Numbered from the stretch's first letter, positions 1 to 8,665 are shown. The stretch is DNA of 64,000 bases from Leeuwenhoekiella polynyae (GCF_004104075.1 NZ_QOVK01000013.1:41790-105789); one strand, 5' to 3'. Notes: generated from the letters alone by a model not told the origin. Numbers and translations: made by a program.

Positions 1-1
1 C

Positions 2-322
2 CACTTAGGCATTCCCACAGATCAATACGGTTGGACGTTTTGGTGGAAAGATGAGCATGGCAATAAATGTTCTACACAATGGAGTCCGTTTAAAGAGGAC
101 ACTACTTATTTTTCGCCTAGCGAAAAACAGTTTATGATGAACTTTAGAGTGGAAAACCTGAAAGAGCTTTTAAAAGTATTAAAGGAGGAAGGTGTTACAA
201 TCGTAGGTGAGATAGAAGAATATGATTATGGTAAATTCGGTTGGATTCTGGATCCGGAAGGCAATAAAATAGAATTATGGGAGCCTGTAGATTCCGTGTT
301 TTTAGAAGATAAAGATTCTTAG
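2..322 (+). CDS. VOC (glyoxalase/bleomycin-resistance fold) protein, 5' truncated by window edge
   Basis: The reading frame is open from base 2, so the N-terminus lies outside the window. The visible 106 residues have the second half of a VOC domain: a WTFWWKDEHGNK...STQWSPF stretch, a FRVENLKELLKVLKEEGV strand-helix unit, then the closing DPEGNKIELWEP, whose glutamate is a typical metal ligand position. The family binds small molecules or performs metal-dependent lyase or dioxygenase chemistry; the substrate here is unknown. The stop is one base before the next gene, so the two are probably co-transcribed. An internal ATG at 134 is unlikely to be the start because conserved VOC sequence continues upstream of it. 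Confidence 0.85.
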   Translation, partial: HLGIPTDQYGWTFWWKDEHGNKCSTQWSPFKEDTTYFSPSEKQFMMNFRVENLKELLKVLKEEGVTIVGEIEEYDYGKFGWILDPEGNKIELWEPVDSVFLEDKDS

Positions 323-323
323 A

Positions 324-815
324 ATGTTATTAAGCATTCGTGATTTTCAAGAAGCAGATTATCCTGAGGTTTCCAAAATCTATAAGGATGGTATAGACAC
401 CGGGATCGCTACATTTGAAACCGAAGTCCCAGACTTTATAAACTGGAATCTCAGGTTTTACCAATCGTGTAGATTAGTGGCAATTTTAGATAATGAAGTT
501 GTAGGGTGGGCAGCTCTCAGTCTGGTTTCAAAAAGAAATGTATATAGCGGGGTTGCCGAAGTAACCATTTATATATCACAAAAACATCAAGGACAAAAAA
601 TAGGATCTCTAATCCTGGAAAAGCTTATAGCAAAAAGTGAGGCAGAAGGTTTCTGGACCCTAACTGCTCATATTTTTCCGCAAAATAAAAGCAGTATTCA
701 TTTACATCTAAAATATAATTTTAAGGTTTTAGGTGTTCACGAGAAAATTGCTAAAAGAGATAACAAATGGGAAGATAACATACTTCTGGAACGCCGCAGT
801 ACTAAGATTTTTTAG
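324..815 (+). CDS. GNAT N-acetyltransferase, phosphinothricin/methionine-sulfoximine acetyltransferase-like
   Basis: This 163-residue protein spans a single GNAT domain. The N-terminus (IRDFQEADYPEVSKIY, then GIATFETEVP) resembles the Pat/Bar/YncA group, which acetylates phosphinothricin, methionine sulfoximine or related amino acids with acetyl-CoA. The acetyl-CoA loop is seen near residues 92-100 (HQGQKIGSLI), preceded by the AEVTIYIS strand. A tyrosine near residue 130 (LKYNF) sits where GNAT enzymes keep their catalytic or binding tyrosine. It starts two bases after the stop of the VOC gene, suggesting translational coupling. The natural substrate cannot be read from sequence. Confidence 0.85.
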   Translation: MLLSIRDFQEADYPEVSKIYKDGIDTGIATFETEVPDFINWNLRFYQSCRLVAILDNEVVGWAALSLVSKRNVYSGVAEVTIYISQKHQGQKIGSLILEKLIAKSEAEGFWTLTAHIFPQNKSSIHLHLKYNFKVLGVHEKIAKRDNKWEDNILLERRSTKIF

Positions 816-957
816 CTTTTTATTCTTGGTCTTTTGTCAACTATGCTGAACATCAATTTCAGAGAATGATCAGTATTATTTCATCACAAAACAAATTGAA
901 TCGAGATTATCCTTTCTACTGAATTGTTTTAGTTTTGTTCCAAACAATCAAATCTAA

Positions 958-1305
958 ATGGAAGAAAACAAAAATTTTAACGATCGTGCTCGCGATACTG
1001 CTAGTAATTTTGGAGAAGAAGCAAAAAACACGGCTAACGAATTTAAAGAAAACTGGAACGAAACTACCAATTCAGGAAATAACTTAAAATTAGCTTGTGG
1101 GCTATTAGGTATTTTTCTTGGCTATCTGGGTATTCATAAATTTGTATTAGGCTACACAAAAGAGGGTATTATACAATTAGTTGCCTCTATAATAACGTGC
1201 GGCTTTGCTGGAATCATAGGATTTATTGAAGGTATCATTTACCTTACTAAATCTGATGATGAATTCTACCGCACCTATCAACAAGGAAGAAGACCTTGGT
1301 TTTAA
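958..1305 (+). CDS. TM2-domain membrane protein
   Basis: The protein has 115 residues. The first 40 are hydrophilic and rich in Asn, Glu and Lys, resembling a stress-protein-like helix. A TM2 domain follows: a hydrophobic segment with GIFLGYLGIHKFVLGYTKEG (glycine-rich turn, HKFYLG-like signature), then a second membrane segment (ASIITCGFAGIIGFIEGIIYL). TM2 proteins are small two-helix inner-membrane proteins of unknown biochemical role. The gene stands alone on this strand, with its own 140-base upstream region containing a TAGTTTTG element at 930-937. It faces the acyltransferase gene, whose stop is 22 bases away. Confidence 0.85.
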   Translation: MEENKNFNDRARDTASNFGEEAKNTANEFKENWNETTNSGNNLKLACGLLGIFLGYLGIHKFVLGYTKEGIIQLVASIITCGFAGIIGFIEGIIYLTKSDDEFYRTYQQGRRPWF

Positions 1306-1327
1306 TAATTACAAGAAGAGCAATTGA

Positions 1328-3154
1328 TTAATCCAATTGCTCTTCATCTTTTCTAGCCTGCTCCACCTTCTGTTCCAGTTCTGCCTGAAATTCTTCCATA
1401 ACCGGTTTTACTGTACTTTCTGGCAAGTCTTCTATACGAATATACATCAAGCCGTCTATCGCATCATTAAAAAGCGGATCTACATTAAATGCAACCACTT
1501 TTGCATTCTGCTTGATATACTTTTTAATCAGCACAGGTAAACGCAGGTTACCGGTTTCCATCTCTTCGATGATACGGTCAAATTTATTCAGGTCTGCCTC
1601 AGTCTCATCAAAAACAAACTCTTTGTCAGCATCTTTCAGCTTGACCTTAAATTCTTTTTTCGGTCTGATGTATTGTGCCACATAGGGATCATAGTAATGC
1701 GAGCGCATAAACTCAATCATCAATGACTTAGAAAAATTAGAAAACTGGTTACTAATACTCACCCCCCCAATTAAATATTTATGCTCAGGGAAGCGTAAAG
1801 TGGTATGCACAATACCGCGCCATAATAAAAATAACGGCATTGGTTTCTGCTGATACTCTTTAATGACAAAGGCACGGCCCATTTCAATACTTTCGCCCAT
1901 CATTTTGTGCAATTCTGGCTCAAAACGAAATAAGCTTTGCAGGTAAAAACCATTGATGCCATGCTCAGGCATGATCTGAGAACCCAGTCCCATACGGTAT
2001 GCTCCGGCAATTTTCTTATTATCCTCATCCCATAAAAACAGATGGTGATAATGATGATCATAAGGATCTAAATCTGTAGGCTCATTGGTACCCTCACCTA
2101 CTTCTCTAAAGGTGATCTCACGTAAACGCCCTATCTCATTTAGGATATTTGGTATGATTTCGGCAGAGGCCAAAAAGACCTCATAATTTTTGCTTTGCAA
2201 CAAGCGACGCTCATTATCCCGCAGAAAATCTACTTCTTTTTCTATAAGTTCTCCTTTAACCTCTTTTACAATCTTTTTAGGCTCTTTTGGCACTTTTAAA
2301 GATTGCGGAATCGTACTGAGAATTGAAGATTTTTTCTCGAAAGGCTTAGCCAGCATATACGTCTTACGGCGTAAGAAATCTGTAAAATCATCCAGACTTT
2401 CATGCTCTTTCTGTGAATTTACACTTATGGGATTCCCAATACGCACGTGAATGGTACGCTTTTTCTGAGTGAGTAATTCTGAAGGTAATTTTGCTGTACG
2501 CAGCGTGTCGCTAATACGGGAGAGCTGGTAAAATAAACGGCTGTTTTTTGCGTGAAAATAAATAGGAACCACAGGTACTTCAGCGCGCTTAACCAATTTC
2601 ATAGCGGCTTCCTCCCAAGGTTTATCAATTATTAATTTATCGTCTTTATAAGTCGAAACTTCACCCGCAGGAAAAATCCCCAAAGGGTGACCGTTTCTAA
2701 TATGTGTTATTGCCTGTTTAAAACCTGCAATGCTAGACTTGGCATCTTTATGCTCTTCAAAAGGATTGACCGGCATCACATAGGGCATAAGCGGCTTGAT
2801 ACGATGCAGTAAAAAATTAGCAATTATTTTAAAATCAGGACGCTGCTCAATCATTAATTTAAGTAGCAAAATACCATCTATTCCGCCTAGCGGATGATTG
2901 CTTATCGTGATATAACTGCCCTTTTTAGGCAATCGTTTTAGATCTTCTTCTGGGATGTCAAAATCAATCTCAAACTCAGCTAAGATCGCATTTAAAAACT
3001 CCAGATCACTCAGGTGTTTATTGCGATCGTAGATCTCATTAGCTTTTGAGATCTTGAGTACCTTCATCAGGGTCCACCCCATAAAGGTGCCCGCAAAACC
3101 AAATTTATCTACGTTAATTGCTTTTGCAACTTCTTTTGCGGTAACTAATCCCAT
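1328..3154 (-). CDS. olsF: Fused O-acyltransferase/N-acyltransferase, OlsF-like amino-acid lipid synthase
   Basis: This 608-residue protein carries two acyltransferase domains. The N-terminal half (about 70-280) is a PlsC-type lysophospholipid acyltransferase with NHPLGGIDG at the catalytic His-Asp block and IFPAGEVS as the acyl-acceptor block. The C-terminal half (about 310-500) is a GNAT-fold N-acyltransferase of the OlsB/hemolysin-like type (RLREITFREVGEG, MGRAFVIKEYQQ). In ornithine and glycine lipid synthesis the OlsB-type domain N-acylates the amino acid and the OlsA-type domain adds the second acyl chain; fused OlsF enzymes are known in Serratia and flavobacteria. Which amino acid is used here is inference. 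It is monocistronic, separated from the aspartokinase upstream by 130 bases. Confidence 0.75.
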   Translation of the reverse strand: MGLVTAKEVAKAINVDKFGFAGTFMGWTLMKVLKISKANEIYDRNKHLSDLEFLNAILAEFEIDFDIPEEDLKRLPKKGSYITISNHPLGGIDGILLLKLMIEQRPDFKIIANFLLHRIKPLMPYVMPVNPFEEHKDAKSSIAGFKQAITHIRNGHPLGIFPAGEVSTYKDDKLIIDKPWEEAAMKLVKRAEVPVVPIYFHAKNSRLFYQLSRISDTLRTAKLPSELLTQKKRTIHVRIGNPISVNSQKEHESLDDFTDFLRRKTYMLAKPFEKKSSILSTIPQSLKVPKEPKKIVKEVKGELIEKEVDFLRDNERRLLQSKNYEVFLASAEIIPNILNEIGRLREITFREVGEGTNEPTDLDPYDHHYHHLFLWDEDNKKIAGAYRMGLGSQIMPEHGINGFYLQSLFRFEPELHKMMGESIEMGRAFVIKEYQQKPMPLFLLWRGIVHTTLRFPEHKYLIGGVSISNQFSNFSKSLMIEFMRSHYYDPYVAQYIRPKKEFKVKLKDADKEFVFDETEADLNKFDRIIEEMETGNLRLPVLIKKYIKQNAKVVAFNVDPLFNDAIDGLMYIRIEDLPESTVKPVMEEFQAELEQKVEQARKDEEQLD

Positions 3155-3286
3155 GAATTATTAATGTTCAAAATCTTTGTTCAATACAAAGATGATATAA
3201 ATTTTACGATTAAATTCTGAAGGTGGGTTTATCCTATACCTACCCGATAAGTAGGAGGCAAATATAGAAAAAACACACCAAGCAAC

Positions 3287-4540
3287 TTATAGTGTTACCA
3301 GTTGAACGGTATTTTGCATCACTTGCTTTAACAGCACTTCTTTATTTTTTTCAAGTTGAGCGAGCGCTTTATCTGTTGCATGCCTTAGTGTATATAAGGA
3401 AACATCCTGGTGCACGGTTACTTTAAAATCTGCACGCAGCTTAACCACCAGCGCATCAAGATTTTTATATTTATTATCTACACATACCGAAAAACTAATC
3501 GCAGAATTCTGAATTAGATCTACTTTCATTTTATAATGACCAAGAAGCTTAAAAATCTCCCCAATGTTTTCTTCCGCCATAAAAGAAAAATCAAGTGAAG
3601 ATAAAGCAATTAACACCTGATTGGTTTTTATAATGTAACACGGCACTTGTGGCTCTATCAACTGCCCTATACTCACTTGTGTGCCGGAGTTTTCAGGATT
3701 TAAAAATGACTTTACAAATAACGGAATCTCCTTGCGTTGTAATGGCTGTAATGTCTTAGGATGAATAACCGATGCTCCATAAAAAGCCAACTCAATAGCT
3801 TCCTGATACGAGATGAAATTCAGCAGAACAGCATCTTCAAAATACCGTGGATCTGCACTCAATACTCCCGGAACATCTTTCCAGATTGTTACGCGTTCTG
3901 CATTTAAACAATACGCAATAATCGCTGCGGTATAGTCACTGCCTTCTCTACCTAAAGTAGTTGAAAATCCGTTAGCGTCAGAAGCGATAAAACCTTGAGT
4001 AAGCTGTATTCCTTTTCGTGGCAATTTTCGACTTAGGTTACGCATCGTCACTTCCCAGTTCACTTTTCCTTCGCGATAACTTGTGTCAGTTTTTAGATAA
4101 TCTCGTATGTCATACCACGTACTTCTATAACCTTCCTGCTCTAGGTAGGCATTTACAATAGTAGTGCTCAACAACTCTCCATAACAAACTACCTGATCAT
4201 AGACAAAATCATAATCCGGAGATTTATTGCGTTGTAAAAACCCTTTAAGTTCACTGAGTAAAGTTTGAATTTCTTTAAATACCGGAGCTGAAGGGTTTTC
4301 AAAAAGTTCCAGTGCGATATTGTGGTGAAAAGCTTCAACAAGCTCTAACGTATCAGATTTTAGTGTCGCTTCAAAATAACCAGCGACAACATCCTCTAAT
4401 GCGTTAGTCATTTTACCCATCGCCGAAATCACAATGACCAGATCTCCGATTTCAGTTTTCCGTAAAACTTCAACCAGATTTTTTACACCAGTTGCATTTT
4501 GCACAGAAGCTCCTCCAAATTTATAAACTTCAAAACCCAT
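3287..4540 (-). CDS. Aspartate kinase (first of two in the window)
   Basis: A 417-residue monofunctional aspartokinase. It phosphorylates L-aspartate to give aspartyl-4-phosphate, the first step towards lysine, methionine and threonine. The N-terminal KFGGASV nucleotide-binding motif, the TTLGREGSDYTAA substrate/ATP loop (about residue 190) and WKDVPGVLSADPR near residue 220 are all present, followed by two degenerate ACT-type regulatory repeats. Compared with the second enzyme at 56.8-58.1 kb, motifs differ (GGASV against GGTSV, GREGSD against KRGGSD), so they are distinct isozymes probably under different feedback control. It lies 9 bases downstream of a GNAT gene and probably forms an operon with it. 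Confidence 0.9.
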   Translation of the reverse strand: MGFEVYKFGGASVQNATGVKNLVEVLRKTEIGDLVIVISAMGKMTNALEDVVAGYFEATLKSDTLELVEAFHHNIALELFENPSAPVFKEIQTLLSELKGFLQRNKSPDYDFVYDQVVCYGELLSTTIVNAYLEQEGYRSTWYDIRDYLKTDTSYREGKVNWEVTMRNLSRKLPRKGIQLTQGFIASDANGFSTTLGREGSDYTAAIIAYCLNAERVTIWKDVPGVLSADPRYFEDAVLLNFISYQEAIELAFYGASVIHPKTLQPLQRKEIPLFVKSFLNPENSGTQVSIGQLIEPQVPCYIIKTNQVLIALSSLDFSFMAEENIGEIFKLLGHYKMKVDLIQNSAISFSVCVDNKYKNLDALVVKLRADFKVTVHQDVSLYTLRHATDKALAQLEKNKEVLLKQVMQNTVQLVTL

Positions 4541-4549
4541 GAGTTCTTT

Positions 4550-5038
4550 TTATGCCAGACCTTTTTCAGATAAAAATTGCTTCATCGCTGCTACATCCAT
4601 CTGCACCGTATTCCATTCTTGCATCACATTGGCGCCAGAAGCTTTATAGAAATCAACCGCAGAAGTATTCCAGTCCAGTACGACCCATTCTATACGCTTT
4701 AAGCCTAATTCATAGGTGTATTTTATAACTTCTGTATACAACGCCATCCCTATACCTTTTCCGCGATATTGCTCGCGCACAATAAGATCTTCAAGGTGTA
4801 CAGTGCGTCCTTTCCACGTAGAAAACCTATAATAAAGCAGTGCAATTCCTAAAATATCACCTTCTTGCTCTGCAACAAAACAGGTGAAATCAGGATTATT
4901 ACCCGTGCCGTAAGCTATAAGATCATCTACAGTAACCTCAACAGCATCTGGCTCTTTCTCATAAACAGCCAGTTCTTTAATTAAACGTAAAACCTGAGCC
5001 ATGTCATTTGCCTCAGCCCTGCGAATTGTTGCATCCAT
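4550..5038 (-). CDS. GNAT N-acetyltransferase, spermidine/thialysine acetyltransferase-like
   Basis: The protein has 162 residues and is a single GNAT domain. The beginning (IRRAEANDMAQVLRLIKELAVYEKEP) closely follows the diamine/SSAT2 (thialysine) subgroup, including the conserved LAVYEKEPD block. The acetyl-CoA loop YRGKGIGMAL is at about residues 95-105, and LDWNTSAVDFYKASGA is the typical C-terminal motif with its tyrosine. Members acetylate polyamines or S-aminoethyl-cysteine. The gene precedes the aspartokinase gene by 9 bases on the same strand; both concern amino acid metabolism, but a functional link is only inference. Confidence 0.85.
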   Translation of the reverse strand: MDATIRRAEANDMAQVLRLIKELAVYEKEPDAVEVTVDDLIAYGTGNNPDFTCFVAEQEGDILGIALLYYRFSTWKGRTVHLEDLIVREQYRGKGIGMALYTEVIKYTYELGLKRIEWVVLDWNTSAVDFYKASGANVMQEWNTVQMDVAAMKQFLSEKGLA

Positions 5039-5100
5039 ATCAAAAAAATATCTCTGTTAAATATACAGTTTTAAGACTGTAAATATTCACAGTCTAAAAC

Positions 5101-5134
5101 AAAAAGCCCATCACTTAGCAGTGATGGGCTTTTA
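5101..5134 (-). terminator. Rho-independent terminator after the TerB-like gene
   Basis: A perfect 10-bp stem (AGCCCATCAC with GTGATGGGCT, 5105-5114 and 5121-5130) has a 6-base loop. Read on the minus strand it is followed by TTTTTG, so it ends transcription of the TerB-like gene just upstream (5152-5577). Confidence 0.85.
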
Positions 5135-5151
5135 AAAACAAGTATCTGTTT

Positions 5152-5577
5152 TTAGTTTTTATCTAAAAGATATAAGTAATCTTCAAAATCTACACCTCCT
5201 TGAAAAATATCTATAGAACGCTCTATTAAATGTTTAGCGCGTTCTGCACTAAAGCCTAAACCTATTGCATATTTCTCGATTAAAAAACGCTCGTGATCAT
5301 CTATGGTGTGATCAACAAAAATCATTCTAAATAAATCGTGCAAGCGCTCTAAACGCTTTTCTGAAGTATTTGGTGGGTTTATAGGGTATCTTTTTGCGTT
5401 TTCAACGATATCAACATACTCAGACTCGTCAATATCAAGTTTAATTGCAAATCGCTTAAGCAGCTTTGTTTCTTCGGCATTTAATTCTCCGTCTACGGTT
5501 GCCATATTAGCAATCGCCGCAAAGTGTCCGAGGTTACGTCTGTGCTCGCCGCTATCAAATAAATCTGTGAAAGACAT
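5152..5577 (-). CDS. TerB-like protein
   Basis: The protein has 141 residues, is all-helical, and matches the TerB/DjlA-like helical domain. Acidic motifs typical of the fold are visible: ANMATVDGELNAEETKLLKRFA (about residues 23-44) and FVDHTIDDHERFLIEKYA (about 91-108), each an acidic loop followed by a helix, as in two pseudo-symmetric halves. The family was named from tellurite resistance but acts more widely as a metal-binding or interaction module; there are no other ter genes here. It is monocistronic, with a strong terminator downstream. Confidence 0.8.
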   Translation of the reverse strand: MSFTDLFDSGEHRRNLGHFAAIANMATVDGELNAEETKLLKRFAIKLDIDESEYVDIVENAKRYPINPPNTSEKRLERLHDLFRMIFVDHTIDDHERFLIEKYAIGLGFSAERAKHLIERSIDIFQGGVDFEDYLYLLDKN

Positions 5578-5976
5578 GGTTTAATTTTTAAGTCGTCAAA
5601 GATAATTATTATGCTCACTTTAAAACAAATAAAAGTGATTATTTGGGGGATTGTAATTTCGGCTTAAAAAAGCTTCAATCGCACCGGGCTATACGCGCTA
5701 TAAGGCAGCTTGCTGCTATCCCTATCCCGGAATTTCAGTAGGCAATAGACAATAAGCAATAGCAGTATTCAGTATTCAGTCGCAGTTTGCGGTTCGTTGT
5801 GAAATCATTTAAGTATCATTTTTCAACTTTTTCTGTCCAATGAGAGTGCTAACTACCCTAAGGCAGCTGAGTGATTTTTTTGGCTTAGCCAAAAAATTGT
5901 ACCGAAGCTAATATTTTCTTAATCACACAAAAGCTTTCTGCTAGGCATTGTAACTTTAAACGAAAAGGCTATAATC
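5578..5976. other. Intergenic region with hairpins, no gene seen
   Basis: No convincing open frame is present in about 400 bases. It contains a locally GC-richer patch near 5690-5740 with a GGCAGCTTGCTGC hairpin, short direct repeats (CAGTATT, 5761-5780), and a perfect 9-bp hairpin (TTTTTTGGC, loop TTA, GCCAAAAAA) at 5876-5896. That last hairpin could act as a weak terminator on either strand. The composition looks like accumulated intergenic repeat remnants rather than a decayed gene. Confidence 0.6.
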
Positions 5977-6999
5977 ATCGCAGAACCACTTCTACAATTT
6001 AACGACAAAGGCATTTATTGCGCCGCTGCAGACGTCTATTTGGACCCCTGGAAACCGGTGGACAAAGCAATCATTTCACACGGTCATGCAGATCACAGCC
6101 GCTGGGGACACAAGTCATATATCACCCATCATACTAATGTGCCTATCATTCAGCACCGGCTGGGCGAAATCAACGTAACAGGTAAAGAATGGGGAGAAAC
6201 TTTTGTCATCAATAACGTTAAATTCAGTTTGCATCCTGCCGGGCATATCATTGGCAGTTCGCAGATACGGGTAGAGCATAAAGGTGAAGTCTGGGTGTTT
6301 ACGGGCGATTATAAAACCGAAGACGACGGCATCGCGGTTCCTTACGAACCTGTAAAATGCCACACCTTTATCACCGAATGTACCTTTGGCCTTCCGGCAT
6401 TTACCTGGCGGCCGCAAAGCGAAGTATTTACAGACATCAACAACTGGTGGGCAGAAAATAAAGCCGAAGGCAAAACCTCGGTTATTTTTGGCTATTCGCT
6501 GGGAAAAGCCCAGCGCTTGTTGCGCTATCTGGATACCGACATCGGGAAAATTTACACCCACGGCGCCATCGAAAATATGACCGAAGTCATCAGGCCGCTT
6601 ACCGCAATGCCTGAAACAACCCGGGTAACCCGCGAAACCAAAAAAGAAGAGCTTAAAGGGAACATTGTAGTCGCCCCACCCAGTGCACACGGCAGCACAT
6701 GGATTCGTAAAATGGTTCCGTATGTGACCGCTTCAGCCAGTGGCTGGATGACCTTTCGTGGAGCACGCCGCAGAAGGGCGATTGATAAAGGATTTGTATT
6801 GAGCGATCATTGCGATTGGCAGGGACTTTTAGAAAGCATCAAAGCAACCGGCGCCGAAAAAATCATCAGTACCCACGGTTACACCGATATTTTTACCCGC
6901 TTTTTACTTGAGCAGGGTTACGATGCCCGCACAGAGGCCACCCAATATGAAGGCGAACTCGGGGAAGAAAACAAAAAAGAAGAATCAGAAGACAATTAG
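5977..6999 (+). CDS. Ligase-associated DNA exonuclease (metallo-beta-lactamase fold), non-canonical start
   Basis: An MBL-fold nuclease of about 340 residues with the metal-binding HGHADHSRWGH motif, a HPAGHIIGSSQI strand, FTGDYK, and a late SDHCDW motif, as in SNM1/beta-CASP-like enzymes of the ligase-associated DNA repair set. The conserved N-terminus (EPLLQFNDKGIYC...ADVYLDPW) lies upstream of the first usable TTG at 6040. The frame reaches back to a stop at 5920 with no ATG, GTG or TTG before 6040. By homology, translation most likely begins at ATC 5977 (or ATA 5971), with an AAAAGG tract 5 bases before ATA. Transcribed with the ligase gene that follows after 55 bases. Confidence 0.88.
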   Translation: MAEPLLQFNDKGIYCAAADVYLDPWKPVDKAIISHGHADHSRWGHKSYITHHTNVPIIQHRLGEINVTGKEWGETFVINNVKFSLHPAGHIIGSSQIRVEHKGEVWVFTGDYKTEDDGIAVPYEPVKCHTFITECTFGLPAFTWRPQSEVFTDINNWWAENKAEGKTSVIFGYSLGKAQRLLRYLDTDIGKIYTHGAIENMTEVIRPLTAMPETTRVTRETKKEELKGNIVVAPPSAHGSTWIRKMVPYVTASASGWMTFRGARRRRAIDKGFVLSDHCDWQGLLESIKATGAEKIISTHGYTDIFTRFLLEQGYDARTEATQYEGELGEENKKEESEDN

Positions 7000-7010
7000 A
7001 GAACACAGAG

Positions 7011-7053
7011 ATTCTCTCCCTCTGGGAGAGAGGTCTGAAGGATAGCGAGGGGA
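7011..7053 (+). repeat. Short hairpin repeat before the ligase start
   Basis: CTCTCCC and GGGAGAG (7014-7020, 7024-7030) form a 7-bp stem with a TCT loop. It is followed by AGGTCTGAAGGATAGCGAGGGGA right up to the ligase ATG. The layout, a pyrimidine/purine stem then a GA-rich tail ending in GGGG, resembles the larger hairpin repeats around the DUF559 gene. It occupies nearly the whole exonuclease-ligase spacer and could affect ligase translation. Confidence 0.6.
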
Positions 7054-7054
7054 C

Positions 7055-8665
7055 ATGAAAGCATTTGCAGAACTAATCCGGAAAATAGACAGCACCAACA
7101 AGACCAATGTCAAGGTTGATGCGCTTACGCAGTATTTTCGCGAAGCGCCAGCCAAAGACAAGGTCTGGACGATTGCTATTCTCTCGCATCGGCGTCCACC
7201 ACGACCTGTCAATACCACCTTGCTACGCACATGGGCGACTGAACTCGCTCAGATTCCGTTGTGGTTGTTTGAAGAAAGCTATCACATTGTAGGCGATCTT
7301 GCAGAGACGATTGCGCTGATCATTCCGGCTTCCGAAGAATCTTCCGAAAAAAGCCTGACTCAGTTTTTGGAAGAAATCATTGCGCTCAAGAAAAAATCTG
7401 ACGAAGAAAAACGCGACTATTTACACGAAAACTGGACCGCACTCAACTATTACGAGCGCTTTGTATTTAGCAAACTCATTACGGGAAGTTTCCGCATTGG
7501 CGTGAGTCAGAAACTGATGACCCGCGCCCTGGCCAAAGCAACCGATATTGATATTGATGTGCTGGCCTATAAATTGATGGGAAACTGGGATCCTAAAACC
7601 GTTACGTTTCAGGAATTAATTTTAGAAGAAAACGCTGCAGACTACCTCAGCAAACCCTATCCGTTTTATCTCGCCTATGCCATTGAAGACGCACCCGAAG
7701 ATCTCGGCGATGTCAACGAGTGGTTTGCCGAGCATAAATGGGATGGCATCCGCTCACAGGTCATTATTCGCGAAGACGAACTCTTTGTCTGGAGCCGTGG
7801 TGAAGAACTGGTGACCGATAAATACCCGGAGTTTGAAGCATTTGTAGAAGACTTGCCTGATGGAACCGTTTTAGATGGGGAGATTCTTCCCTTTAAAAAT
7901 GGAGCCATCGGCACCTTTAATGATTTGCAAACCCGCATCGGTAGAAAAAATATTACCAAAGCCCAACTCAACAAAACGCCGGTCATCCTCAAAGCCTACG
8001 ATATTCTGGAATGGGAAGGAAAAGACATTCGGGATAAGGCTTTCGCCGAACGGCGGGAAATTTTAGAGAAGTTGTATACTAAAGTTCAATCTGAAGAATT
8101 GCCGTTGCACCTCTCAGAAACTATTGAATTTTCAAATTGGGAAGAGGCTGCACAGGAGCGTGAACGTAGCCGTGAAGTAATGTCTGAGGGATTGATGCTC
8201 AAACGCAAGGATTCGCCCTATCTCGTAGGTCGTAAAAAAGGCGACTGGTGGAAATGGAAAGTAGATCCGCTCACCATCGACGCTGTACTCACCTATGCGA
8301 TGCGAGGTCACGGCCGCCGCAGCAATCTGTTTACCGATTATACTTTCGGACTTTGGGATGAAGAAAAGGAAGAACTCGTGACTTTTGCCAAAGCCTATTC
8401 AGGGCTTACCGATGCGGAATTTCGCAGTTTGGATGCGTGGATTAAAAAGAACACTCTGGAGCGTTTTGGACCTGTACGCAGTGTAACGCCGCATCACGTG
8501 TTTGAAATCGCTTTTGAAGGCATCGCATTATCTAAACGCCACAAGAGTGGCGTCGCGACCCGATTCCCAAGAATGCTACGCTGGCGAAAAGATAAAAAAA
8601 TTGAGGATGCGAATACCTTAGAAGATCTTAAGCAATTGATTCCGAAGCCTGGCAAAGCCGGCTGA
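7055..8665 (+). CDS. ATP-dependent DNA ligase (ligase-associated repair module)
   Basis: This 536-residue ATP-dependent DNA ligase seals nicks through an enzyme-adenylate. The nucleotidyl-transfer motifs are in order: motif I EHKWDGIR (lysine 228), SRGEEL, DGEILPF, EGLMLKR and the C-terminal KWKVDPLTID before an OB-fold (about 410-530). A helical DNA-binding domain of about 200 residues precedes it, as in eukaryotic-like and archaeal-like ligases and in the bacterial PP_1105-type LigB/LigD-like group. It sits between the partner exonuclease and the Lhr-like helicase. The insert of a DUF559 gene and repeats between ligase and helicase is unusual. Confidence 0.93.
   Translation: MKAFAELIRKIDSTNKTNVKVDALTQYFREAPAKDKVWTIAILSHRRPPRPVNTTLLRTWATELAQIPLWLFEESYHIVGDLAETIALIIPASEESSEKSLTQFLEEIIALKKKSDEEKRDYLHENWTALNYYERFVFSKLITGSFRIGVSQKLMTRALAKATDIDIDVLAYKLMGNWDPKTVTFQELILEENAADYLSKPYPFYLAYAIEDAPEDLGDVNEWFAEHKWDGIRSQVIIREDELFVWSRGEELVTDKYPEFEAFVEDLPDGTVLDGEILPFKNGAIGTFNDLQTRIGRKNITKAQLNKTPVILKAYDILEWEGKDIRDKAFAERREILEKLYTKVQSEELPLHLSETIEFSNWEEAAQERERSREVMSEGLMLKRKDSPYLVGRKKGDWWKWKVDPLTIDAVLTYAMRGHGRRSNLFTDYTFGLWDEEKEELVTFAKAYSGLTDAEFRSLDAWIKKNTLERFGPVRSVTPHHVFEIAFEGIALSKRHKSGVATRFPRMLRWRKDKKIEDANTLEDLKQLIPKPGKAG

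Noticed and set aside
5152..5577. Tellurite resistance locus
   Set aside because: Only the TerB-like domain is present. No terC, terD or other ter genes are seen nearby.
6115..6690. Long minus-strand frame opposite the exonuclease
   Set aside because: It lies antisense within a gene with strong motifs, its protein has no recognisable domain, and codon use fits a shadow frame.
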